Positions 1 to 12,828 of a stretch of DNA of 64,000 nucleotides are shown here, one piece after another (the first letter of the stretch is position 1; each line of letters starts with the position of its first letter). The stretch is from Diadophis punctatus similis (taxonomy: Eukaryota; Chordata; Lepidosauria; Squamata; Dipsadidae), in the NCBI GenBank assembly GCA_023053685.1, contig JALIGW010000013.1:16343501-16407500 (forward strand), given 5' to 3'. The position numbers were made by a program, and so were the translations under genes. Under the pieces are notes generated by a model that was not told the DNA's origin, did no database searches, and saw nothing but the letters and a program-made list of their open reading frames with translations.

Positions 1-1243
1 AAATGAGATTGGAATAAAATACAATAATTTAATATATGGATAAATAAAATATGATAAAATTATATTTCAGTGTCACCTCTACAATCTACGTACAAAGAAA
101 TAAATTATGGGGACATTGGCAGGACATTGGCAGGACAAGTACACTCATTCTAGATAGTATAGAATAAAAATTAATGTTAGGGAATTTTGAATTTTATATA
201 TAAGTAGAAGAATGCAAGTCCCAAATTAGAATCCACCTACTTTTTCTGTCTAGTAGCAGAGAAATTCATAGAAAGACCTTTTTTATTATTTCCAAGAATT
301 ATCAACAAATATGTTAATATCTTCTGAGTTTAAGTGAGTGAGTTTAATATCTGAGTTTGTAGATATTGCTGATGAATAACTGGCCTATGAGCAGCAAATT
401 ATAATCTCTTATTATTATTCTATATAAACACTTTAACCTGTATTACAAAAGTCATTTTGATAAAGTAGATGAATATAAAATATTTTAAACTATGTAGTGT
501 TTATATCCAAAGTTGGCTTGAGAAGGCCATTAGTTTTTTTAAAAAGAAATGCTTAAAATATAATCAATTAACCAAAAATGCTTATCTTTTCAGATGCTGA
601 GGAAAATCATATTATTTTGTACAATAATATGGATGTCTTTCCCATTTTAAAAGAAAACTGAACACTCAACTTATTAAAATAATTCATAAATCTTAGAAAA
701 TTTGTTTCCCTGAAATTGCATAGGATATTAGATGACAATTCCAAAACATTATGGCCATTTAAAAAAATGTTTTTGTTCCATTAGGACAGGGGTGTCAAAC
801 TCATGGCGTCATGTTGTCGTCACATGACGTATCACAACTTTTTCCCCCTTCACTAAACTGGGGTTGGGCGTGGCCAGTCTGTGACATATCCGGCCCGCGG
901 CCCGTGAGTTTGACACCCCTACTTTAGGAGATGGGTCTGAATGTATGAGAGTATTATCTAGAAATACCATAAATGTTTGGATATCAGTGGGCATTAAGTT
1001 GCTATCTCTGAAACAAACAATTACATCTACAAAAAATTAAAATAGAATTCGACTAGTAATTAGCCTTGCATAATTTTCAATTTCTATTATCAGCTACATC
1101 CAAAATTATCTGCCCACTTTCTAATAATTCTTTTTAGTCTTTACAGTTTATTTTTTTCTCCAAACAGTTTAGACTTCTGGGTCATATGGAGACATCTGTA
1201 TTTACACACGTTAATTTCTCTACTAGATTAAACAATACAATAC
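1..1243. other. IL18R1 intron sequence, AT-rich
   Basis: This is AT-rich sequence downstream of the last visible IL18R1 exon. Apart from one hAT-like element (787-921) I see no exon, in particular no membrane-helix exon in the expected phase. Confidence 0.6.
787..921. mobile_element. hAT-like MITE, family with CAGGGGTGTCAAACTC ends
   Basis: The ends are CAGGGGTGTCAAACTC and GAGTTTGACACCCCTA, flanked by cattagga and ctttagga (7 of 8 match). The 8-bp target duplication indicates hAT-type transposition. It has no coding capacity. Relatives lie at 3934-4057 and 19601-19734. Confidence 0.85.
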
Positions 1244-1377
1244 CTTTTTGCAATATAAATGTTTGCTTTTCAAAACCATTTTCAGAAAAGACACATTTGT
1301 ATGAAGAATTGAAGTTCTTTTCTGTCACACGTTTAAACCAAAGTTGTTTCATGACATATTTTTTTCCATTTTCATCA
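1244..1377 (-). CDS. IL18R1: IL18R1 exon, second half of Ig domain 3
   Basis: This 134-nt exon enters in phase 2 after cttaacag and leaves in phase 1 before gtattg. It encodes DENGKKYVMKQLWFKRV, then NSSYKCVFSENGF and KQTFILQK, closing the third Ig domain just ahead of the membrane exon. No hydrophobic exon in the right phase was found between here and position 1. Confidence 0.87.
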
Positions 1378-4300
1378 CTGTTAAGAAATTGATAGAATAA
1401 CAATGCTATAAGCATTTACTCTGGAGAAAAGCTCAGTGAATTCAATGAATTTTACTTTTAAATCAACAGAAGAAGAGAGCTTATTGAATTCAATTAATTA
1501 ATTTGCTCTTCAGTCATAAAAGTTAGTCCTGCTCTCTTCTTCAGGCATTTTGATGTATCTGGAAGGATTTTGAAAATATGTGAAGGGCAATTCTTCTGTT
1601 GACCACTTTGCTAATCTTGAAAGTATATACCTTAAATTGTTTTCTTTATCCTGAACTGTTCTCTTTGAAATCTATACTATTGACAACTTTAAGCTCCATA
1701 TCTATTTACTCCTTAAAATTCCAACATGCATAGCATGAATTCCAGAAATTGCATTTCCAATGTATCTGCAAGGTACTTGAAGAAAGTTGTCAGGGAATTA
1801 AAGCATATAAAGATTAGTTTAAATAACTAGCTTATTCCCATCATTTAAAAATGGCTGGTTTATAATTTTATGAATGAATAAAATAGGAACAATTTCATCT
1901 ATCTATAAAAAGTCTCATTCCTATGTTATGGAATTTTCATTTGGCAAAACTCAGGAAACAGTTGTATTCTCCAAAGAACAGGACTGGCTTTTATTTTTAT
2001 TTTTGATAGTACAAATACGCCATTTTATCATATTGGATCTCAGTCATAGTAGATCACATTGCAAAACTTACCAAAGAAATTTAAAATAAAAGTAGTCCTC
2101 GAATTATAACAGTTCATGTAGTGATCATTAAAAGTTACAATGGCACTGAAAAAGTCAGAGTTATGTGATCACTTTTTGCAAACTTTGGACAAGCAAAATC
2201 AATGGGGAAGCCAGATTCATTTAACAATCATGTTATTCGTTTAACAAATGCAGTGATTCATTTAACAACCGTGACAAAAAAGCTCACAAAATGGAGCAAA
2301 ACTCACTTAACAACAACAAAAATTTGGGCCTCAATTTGTGGTCATAAGTCAAGGACTACCTACTGTATATGTCTAATTATCAAACAAGTGTACAAAATAT
2401 TTGGTTATGAATAGTACTTACTATTTACATTCTTCCTTTTGACACAGTGAACTATTGCTGTGACATGTTTCTATATTTTTATCATGCACGATCCAATAAA
2501 GTTCATAGGAGAATTCAACAAAGTTCTTTGAATAACCTAAAAACGCTGTGCAATTGAGGATTTCTTCTTTACCTAACAGAAATATTTATTTAAAATTAAT
2601 AATTTTAATCAAAGACTTATAAAAATTACAAGGGAGAAATCACAATTTCATACAAGGATCTGCCAATCCAGAAATATTCTCCTTTTTAATCCTCTTCAGA
2701 ATTAAATTTCAAATCATGGATTAATAGCTTTGCTTCAATGAACCTTTCCTAACTGCTGGAATTCCTGACTTGGTGATTTGTTGTTGTTAGTTGTGAAGTC
2801 GTGTCCGACCCATCGCGACCCCATGGACAACGTTCTTCTAGGCCTTCTTGTCGTCTATCATCCCCCAGAGTCCATTTAAGGACTTGGTGATATATTTTAA
2901 TATAATTTAACAACTACAAATAACAACAAATAAAAAGTTGAAAATTTGAAAAAAAACCCATTGATTTCACTGGCACTTCAAACTGAAAATATTAGAATTC
3001 TATTTCTACAATTATTTGTTATGAAATACATTAATCTATGTACCATAGGACTTGCCAACAACGTTTTGATACCAGTGTTTCTTCTGTTTGACTCTTATAC
3101 TCTTATTCTCAAAAGAGGGAAAGCATTGAAGGTCATTGAAATACCTTAAGTTTTCTAAAATTTCAAAAGAAAAATTCTCATAGTACAACTACAATAGAGT
3201 AACTATAGATTATTGTGTACCACAATCCTGCACATTAACATGAATATGGTAAAATAATAATTTATATACTATGGCCGTGATGGCGAACCTATGGCACGTG
3301 TGCTACAGGTGGCACGCAGAGCCCTTTCTGCGGGCACGCCAGCCATCAGCTCCACTGCACATGCGTGCATGCCTCCCACTGTCCAGCTGGTCTTTGTGTG
3401 TCTGCTGCGCATGCGCAGGGGCGGGGTGCATGCGGGGATGTACTCACGCATGCGCGGCGGGCACTTGCATTGCATTTTGGGGGGATTCGCACATGCGAGT
3501 GCCCCCCTGCACCTCGTTTTGGGCCTGGAAGGCCTCCTGCACTAACCTGGAAGCCAAAACGGGGCAATGGGTGGGGCACAGGCAAAGGAGAGCGGGGTGC
3601 ATGTGTCGGGGGTGGGGTGCAATGCCAGGGGGTGCATGCGGGGGGGTGCTCGCATTGCATTTTGGGGGTTCAGGCATGCGCATGCGTGCGTGCGTGCTTT
3701 GTGCACTCGGCACCATAAAGGTTAGCCATCACTGTGCTATGGACTACAAAATTGCTAGAAAACTAAAGCTCCTGGATGTCTTGAAATCTCTGAAGCCAGT
3801 TGTTTTAAAAAATGACAGTAGATACAGACAAGTTCTTTGACAAGAAAAAATAACTAATTCTTTAAATTAAAATATCACTCTTCATTTCTCTTTACAATTC
3901 TTTCAAAGGCCTGCCAGCTTCTTGCTTCTAAATCAGGGGTGTCAAACTCACATCGTCACGACAGCATCATGGACTTTTCCCCCCTTTGCTAAACCGGGCA
4001 GGGGCAGAGCCAGCACGTGACACATCCGGGCCGCGGGCCGCGAGTTTGACACCCCTGTTATACATGCTCTCTTCTTACTCTACTCTTCTAGAAGGAGTAC
4101 GGACTTTGTGGAATAGATCCTGGATTTAGATATAAACCAAAAAATATCATTACTTGGTTTATATTTAGTAATATAATATAGTAATATCATTCTAGCTCAA
4201 GTGTAGAAAAATCTATGATTTTTTAAAGGCAATTTATACAGCCAGCTTTTGAAAAGGTACACTTGTTGATAATATAGCCAAACATCATCATAGTTTAATA

Positions 4301-7300
4301 ATAAAGAGAAGTACCTATTTCAGTTTTAAAAACATTATGACCAGGTCCAATTAGCCTTGGAGTTACTTTTTCTTCAGTACCTTAAGAAGATAAAAGACAA
4401 TTACTTAAACTAATTTTCCTAAAGTCCATCATGGTGATAATTGCTAACATGTTGTCCATGTAACATTTTCTTTTAAATTTTTAAGTGAATTGGCCATTTA
4501 ATCAAAGATTAAAGATTAATCAAAGATTTTAAGTAAATTGGCCATTTAATCAAAGAATCAAAGATTCTTTATTTTAAAAAGATGATTTTGGACTGCCCTG
4601 GGCCATTAGGATGTATTCTCAGAATTACATAGCTGAATTTTCCTCTCTAAGGAGAGGAGTATCCAGTACAGCAGAATGATTTTCAGTATGATGGTCTTCT
4701 AATATCATATACAAAATAGAAGTATCACGAGTACACAACAGATACAAACTCAAAGTGAACCGCTCCAAACTTGACTGTAGAAAATACGACTTTAGCAACA
4801 GAGTGGTAAATGCCTGGAACTCACTACCTGACATTGTGGTTTCGTCACCAAACCTCCAAAACTTTACCCTTAGACTGTCCACTGTTGACCTCACCCGATT
4901 CCTAAGAGGTCAGTAAGGGGCGTGCATAAGTGCACCAGCGTGCCTACCGTCCCTGTCCTAATGTTCCCTCTTATCAGTACCCATCTTATGTATATAAACA
5001 ATGTTATATCTATGTATATTACCAACACGTACTTGACAAAAATAAATAAATAAAATAAATAAAATAAAAGAAGAACCATATCAGTGGCATGCATACACAC
5101 AGGACCAAGCAAGCTAACATCAGGGAGTCCTCAACTTATGAGCGGTTGCTTACCAACCTTTCAAACTTATGACAGACCCTCCCCAAAGGTACTTATGACC
5201 CACTTTGAGCCAGTTCCAAAGTTCTGACAGCTGATCCCCTATGTCATATGACCACATTTTGGGAACTTGGAAACCCATAATTTATGACCATTTGCAGAAT
5301 CCCATAGTCACATGACCGTGATTTATGATGATTATTTTTTTGGCCAAAAAAACAGTATCTACTTCAATTTTTCAGCCCTATAGTGAATGCTAGATTCACT
5401 TAACCACCACGGTGTTCATTTTACAACTACTGCATTTGCTTAATGGCCACTGCAAAGAAGGTTGTAACATTGGGACAATCACATGGTGGTGACCCATTTT
5501 ATGACATTCACATGACCGTAATGGGCAGACTCCATTATGGTCATAAGTCAAGGACTATATCAAGCAATAAGACTTACTTCACCCAGTTACACAGCCAACA
5601 AGCATGAAGGACTTGAAGCAGAGATAATTTCTGATAGAGAGTTGCTGGCATGAGATAAAAATGAAGGGCTGTACAGAGGACTGGTTAGAAGACCCTGTCT
5701 ATGCACCCAGTCATCTATTGGGCCTCTGTTTTCTCCAGCACAGCTTGCATTACTAGCCAATACATGTATAAATGTGGACAGTTTAAGCAAATGTAATCCA
5801 TAAAGATAAGAAGATCGGAAAGTATTTCTCTGTGTTGTGTTTTCTTGAGTTTTCCATTATTTCATAAGATACTAAAATTCAAATCTGTCACATTAGAGCA
5901 AGAACACCACTGATTGTGGTCCCAAGTCATTTAACAATTTTACACAGCCTCACCTTTAATATTTAAATTGGTGGTACTTGTGCTGTTATATTTCTTTCCT
6001 GCATGAAGAATTGTTTTTACACATGTATATTTTCCACCATCCTTTTCTGTTAACTTATCAATGTGCCATTCTTCTTCACCTCTCTTATTAATATTCTCTA
6101 TGCAGTCCTGTTTCAATGAAGATGTTACAAAATGGCTTATTATAAACATAAAATATACAGGTTTTTTTAAAGGGGGGCATATTGTACGGTAAAGCTCCCC
6201 ATCGTATTGTAAAAATGCATCAAACTCTTTGTTCTAATCACTTGGAAAACATGATTGCATTCAGCATTCATTGTTTTATTCAAAAAAAATTCTGCTTAGA
6301 GTTCTTAACCTGGGAATAAGCCCTACAGAACCCAAGGAGACTAGTGTCAGGGTTCCAAGTAATAGCTCCATAGAAAGAAGAACTCCGACAAGTTCCTCAA
6401 AGAACAATTTTATTGAAGATATCATATTGGCACAAGCTGGTGAAAACCGACTCTGAAAGTCCCCGCCTGATTAAAAAGTGAAAGTTTCCCCTTTCCCCAA
6501 ACAATCAGTCACATTGTCCAATCAAGGCGCTGGCTTGGATACTGTGCTCCTCCTTTCTCCAGCCACCTGTTGGAATGTCCTTGGTTCTCACAGGAAACCA
6601 TTTTGTTTTGGCTACAAACCCCATTTAACTATGCTCCCCCTTCCCTATCCCTTCTTCGCACTGTGACAATCCTGAAGCCTCCAAAATGGCACCAGCCAGG
6701 TATTCACTTCAGAGTTGACAGCTAGTATGCATAGATTTTGATGTTTAAACTAAATCCCTAGAATTAGTTGCTTAAAATCAATTCTTTAAATTCACTCCAG
6801 GAAAATGCAAGACCTTTTGAAAAGAATGAGTGCAATGCAGAAACAACCTTCTTATGTTACTATTCATTCTTTTCTATTGAAATATGTAGTTATTACTAGA
6901 ATGCATTACCAACAGAAGTTTGTATTTTAAAGCAGCATTTATGGAATTAACAAATTAAACCATCTGTAAACATTAATAAAATACTCCCCTTATACAAATC
7001 TCTGTTCAAAAGACGTTTAAAGACGGATTTATTTAAAAAGAAATTATTTTTCAACAACAGATAAGTTGACTAGGAGTTGCCACCCAACTGTAAAAGACAC
7101 TGGCAGTGAAGTTTAAAACTCTAATCAGCTTCAGGCTAGAATCCTTGATGTATTTATTTCCACCATTCATGGAAACAAGGATATAAACTATAGCTACATT
7201 CAGAGTTTTTTGAATAAGTGTGTAACTCCTCAAATGGGTAGTGGTTGACAAAAGTCCTCTCTTTGTACACCAATTCTACAAACAAAGTGGAAATGTTTAC

Positions 7301-10300
7301 ATCAGAGAAAGGGTCACCACAATGAAAGGTTCAGGAACTGCTATCCAAATGATGCAGAATTTAGTACTGTCTGGAAGATTCTATATACTATCTCTATACG
7401 TGATGGCTAAAGTGACCAGATTTTTTTTTAAGCGGGACGGGGGGCGGGCCCGCCTGGGCGCCGCCATTTGAGTTTTGCCCTCTGCGCATGCGCAGAGGGC
7501 AAAACAACGCAAATGTCGGCGTCCAGGTGGGGGGGGAGGCGGGAGGCCGTTCCTCGCCTCCCGCCTCCCCTTCGGGAGCCAGCAATGGCTTGGGCTGGCA
7601 AGCGATGAACGGGAGGCGGGAGGCGGGAAAAGGAGGCAGCCGGCAGCTTACCTGCGAGGCGGCGCTCCCGCAGCAGCCCATGGCGGGCTCGGGGCTAGGT
7701 CTCTGTCGCGAGCTCCAGGCATCCAAGCGCCGTGGTCTCCCGGTCGCCCGGCCGGCCTCAGGGCAACGGCGGCAGCGAGGCGACGGGGGGAAGGAAGGGG
7801 AGGGGGACGAGGAAGGGCTGTTTGCGCCACCGGAGGGGCCGCTTGTGAGCTCAAACCGCCGCTCCGAGTCCGCAGCGGCGCCTCAACCCCCTTTTTCTGA
7901 GACGACAGCAGCGGCGACGTTTCCTCGTCCCTCACCCCTCCACCCGCATCCCAACAGCAGCGGCGCCTCCGAGGGCGGGACTAGGGATGGGGCGGGGAAG
8001 GAGAGGAGGAGCAGCCCCCCTTCCCCCTCTCCCCAGCAGGCAGCCGGCTCGCTGAAATTCCGCTTTGCCCGACTTGCTTCCGGTTTTTATTTTGGTGGTG
8101 GTACCTCTCTTGTGCTTCCCCTTCTAAGGTGACCAGACGTCCCGCTGTTTCGGTATTCTTTTCAAAAAAGCGTGACTTTTTGGAAAGAATGCGGGACGCG
8201 GGACACACGCTTGAAAAGCGTGTCTGTCCCGCCAAAAGCGGGACGTCTGGTCACCTTAGTGATGGCCTCTGCTGAACACTGTTATGCTGTACTGATAGAG
8301 ACTGAGTCTTCATTGAAGCCACCAGGACCACTAAACAAAGAGGACAATGTTGTTTGCAACTTATATGGTCGTTTGTATTTATGTTGTTGTTCCAGTGTAT
8401 GAATGCAGTGAATGGCAATTTCCATTGTGGTATATCATCTCCATCTTCCTGACTATAAACTATTTTTCTATAAACAAGAAAGTATTTTAAAAGTACCTTA
8501 TACCAGGTTATGTTGATAACATTTGCACTATCATTTGTACTACTGCATGTGAAAGGATAGCCTGTCCCAATTATTCCATCTCTTCCAGTAAACAAATGCT
8601 CTTCAGTGAAACAATTGTTTTTATTTCTCTTGATGACATTTAAAGACCATTCCTTACAGGATATGCTGGTATTCCAGGTTCCATTGCTGCATGGGGACAA
8701 GAAATGTGACATATAAAGCAGAATAGTTGTTTCAAGGAGAAGATATACATCCAACCTTTTCATATTATCAAAAATAAACTTACGAAATCCATGTGAAGAA
8801 ATTAAGGGTATAGATCTCAAAAGTTTAAGAACATGCTCATATTTACTGTGGCCCACACTTTAATAAGTGCTTAAAACTTGGATAAAACCAACTATTTCAA
8901 TGGCTGAACTAGACTGCCAGTCACAGCAACTACTTTGCTTGTTTACCATCAGGATCAACTCAACTTCACTCAGAAGTGCTATTTAGCATAGCAAAACAAA
9001 CTAGAGTGAAGAAAAGTCGGATCAAATGAGCATCCATGTTGATCGGTCCAAGTATGCCTTCTTTTGTCCTTCCTTCTCTTGTAGTAATTTATAATCACAG
9101 TTGAGCTAGGCAAATATATACACAAAGATATATACTTACTCATTTTAAAATTGTGTTATGGATAATCCTTGCTTAATGACCACTTGTTCAGTGACCATTC
9201 AAAGTTATGATGATGCTGAATGAGTGGCATTTATGACTGGTCCCCATATTTGTATCTGTCACACATCCCTATGGTCATATGATCAGGGGTGGGTTCCTCC
9301 CGGTTCGGACCGGCTCGCCCGAACCAGTAGCGACCCGCTGCTGACGTCACTGTCGCTGCTGGTTCGTGTGTGTCGCCATCTTTTTCCTCTTCCGTGGCTT
9401 GAAAAATGGCCCTCCCACCCACCCATGGGTGAATTCTGACCTTCATTACTTTGCCCGAAGCACAGCTGATCAGCTCCTCAGCTGTGTTTTGGGCTCATTC
9501 CTGCTTCTGAGCATGCACGGAAGCCAAATCGCACGAGAGGAACGTGTGCATGCGAACTGGTGGCGAAGGTAAGTGGAACCCACCCCTGCATATGATCACA
9601 GTTCAGGAACTTGGTGACAAGCTCAGAATTGCAGCATCCCACAGATATGTGGTCACTATTTGTAACCTTCACTGCTGGACTCCAACAAACAAAGTCAGTG
9701 GGGAAACCAGAAGGAGGTTGCAAATGGCAACAATGTGATATTGCACTTAACAATTGTGTAGGATTTGCTTAGCGATGGCAACCAGAAGTGTTGGCACTGC
9801 CATCGTAAGTCAGCACAGTCATGTAAGATCACGCTTTATGATTGTGTAGCTTGGCATCGGAGTTGTTGCTCCCAATTACCATTGTTAAATGAGGTGTATC
9901 TTTATCCTGTTCTAAACAAAGTGGTGTTCACGTCCAATTAAGTGTGTTTAGTATCACAGCAGAATATTCTTGAATACACATGATTAAAATAGAAGACATT
10001 TTTGGTGATTGTAAACCACATAATGTTTGGAATGGGAAGAATAAGAGTATCACAGTTTAAAACTACTATACAAGGCAGGTTATAGGTTTATTTTATCAGT
10101 TTTTCCTCCATGTTTTAATTGGTATCTCTCTGAATATTTAACAGTATCCACACATTTTTTCATTCTTTTTAGAGGTCTATATAAATAATAATAATAAAAG
10201 TACAATGAATGGTGCTACTTTTTGTAAATATAAAAAACTATTATTTTCCCTGTTATTATTAAAAGGAAAGAAGGAAGTATAATATTTCAAATACTTCAGA

Positions 10301-12735
10301 ATTGGAGAGAAACTACACTATTTAGTTTTGATTAGAGGCCTTAGGAAACAGATAGATAATGCCTGATTCCTTAAAATGGGATGGGGAATGTTTAGAGGAC
10401 TTACTTTTCCATGATTGTCAAACAGTTTGGGTTTGGTTTATCATGAATGTAGAAGCAATTTAAGAGATTAGAATGACAGTGGAGAAAATAATCAGTGTTG
10501 TCTCCATTATAAAACAACTAGTACACATGAGAATATTTGGAAATTCCACTTTAAAACAATGAAAGGTTGAATTCATCATTTTCTAAAAATGTGATTGCTG
10601 AAATATCTATGTAAATCATAGCAGTGAAGTGTTTAAGTATCATTTGAGTGACAGATAGACTTACTCATAATTTTTGTAACATTCTTCCAGTTGTAGACAT
10701 GCTGAGAAAAATTTAATTTGCAATACCCTTCCTGTTATGCGCACACATTGATGAAAACTGGGCCATCACCTTTGGAGCTAAGAAAACTGAACAAACAAAC
10801 CACAATTTCTGAAACAACAGGGTTATTATGTATCTGTGCTCTGCTACAGAGATTACTGATATTATATTCAAAGCTTCTTAATGCTTTAATGTTTTAAAGA
10901 CTCGTTGCACCAAGAAGATGATAATATTCAGAAGACTTTGCCTATCTTTCTTTTTCAGCAAATTCTAAAAGATTTTGCAAGCTCTAAACTGTTGTTTGGA
11001 TGTAGGCCACTGACTGAGAAAGGATGAATAAACTGAGATTTCACATAAAAAAGTTCTATCAATCAAGTCAGCCCTGGATAAAGTCATGTGAAAAGTTTGG
11101 ATAAAGGGGCTTAAGGAATTAATGCTTCTCCTGAACGGTTATGAAGCTGCGGTAGTGTCCCAAAATCCTTTTTCCCAGAGTTCTCTGGGATAAGTTGCTC
11201 TATTTCTTGGAGAAGGAAGATAGGACTTTAGGGATTTATTTTTCAATCACTTCCCTTGTAGACTACCGTTAAACACTCCAAGTGAGGCTGTTTTTGAAAA
11301 TGCAAGTATTTGACCCCTCATTATAATTTATCGAATTCAGATTTGGACACAATCTAAGGCAGAGGTCTCCAACCTTGGCAACTTTAAGACTTGTGGACTT
11401 CAACTCCCAGAGTTCCTCAGCCAGCAAAGCTGGCTGAGGAACTCTGGGAGTTGAAGTCCACAAGTCTTAAAGTTGCCAAGGTTGGAGACCCCTGATCTAA
11501 AGGACCTCTTGAGCTTTCAGTTCCTGCTCAAAGAGCAGATGGAAGAAGAAATGGCTATTCATTCTTTCCACAGATATATCTAGTGCACCAATTCTGCCCT
11601 TTCCTGCATTGGGAGGTCCTACATATCGTTGTTTGTACAGTAGTCATCTCAATAGGATTACAGTAATGTGCTCTACATGAGGCTACCTTGAAAACTGTCT
11701 GGAAACTACTGCAGGTCCAAAATTAGTGTTTCACAAGTTCCAATGGTCAGGACATCCAGGTTTAATTCAAGGTCCTGGTTATCACATTTAAAATCATTTA
11801 TGGCATAGGGCCTGGCTATCTGAGGTACTGCTTGTTTCTAGTCATTATTCTCCCAGGCCTTGGTGACAGTTGATTTTACAGCCACCATTTTATTTTGGTT
11901 TGGTTTTCTGGTCTTATTTGTTTTGATTTTGCTCTGGCATTTTGCCTTTCAAATCGATTTTACTTTCTATACACTTTTTTTTTAGTTGTAAGTTGCGCAA
12001 GAATAATTTGGGAATAGGGCAATCTAAAAATTCAATTAAAATTAAATTAATTTAATACTGTAAACTCAGTGCTGGGACAAAATGTAGCAGCTAAGATTCT
12101 AACAGGAATGTGTTTTGCAGACCATATTACAGTGATCTTGAAAAAAAGACAATTGATACTGAGTTGGAAACTGTACACACATCAAACAATTGCTTTTGAT
12201 CTAAAGCCTAAATGCCTAGAGATACACTAGCACACCCAGCCTTGCCTCCCGGCCGCTCGCCTCAAAGGCCTCAACGTATTTATAGTTCTGTTTTTATAGT
12301 TCTGTAAAAATGTTGTTCACCTTTCTCTCTCTCTCTCTCTCTCTTTCCCTCCTTTTCTCTTTCTCTCTCTTTCCCTCCATCCCTCTCTTTCCCTCCCTCC
12401 CCCCTCTCTCTCCTTCCCCCATCTCTCTTTCCCTTCCTCCCTCTTTCTCTCTCTCTCTTTCCCTCCCTGTTTCTTTCTCTCATTCCCTCCATGTCTCTTT
12501 CCCTCTCTGTGTCTTTCTCTCTCTGTGTGTCTCTTTCCCTCCCCCTCTCTTTCCCCCCTCTCTCTGTCTCTCTCTCTCTCTCTGTTTATCTCTATCTATC
12601 TCTGTTTCCGTGTCTCTTCTCTCTCTTTTTCCCCTCCTCCCCCCCTCTCTCTCTCCCCTTTCTGAGTTGATGAGCAAAATGGCAAAATTACTTTCATGAC
12701 TTTCAGGGGCACATTTCACCCTTAAAATACACAAC

Positions 12736-12828
<93 letters not shown>

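Noticed and set aside
541..680. Possible IL18R1 membrane-helix exon on the minus strand
   Set aside because: The best frame is only weakly hydrophobic, has charged residues inside, and lacks matching splice phase.
3271..3840. 189-codon frame with many Cys and His
   Set aside because: It lies within a hAT-like element full of gcatgc motifs; mirrored frames exist on the opposite strand.
7488..8132. Long plus-strand open frame of 214 codons
   Set aside because: It lies wholly within a GC-rich hAT-like element with perfect target duplications; arginine/proline/serine-rich composition, no domain.
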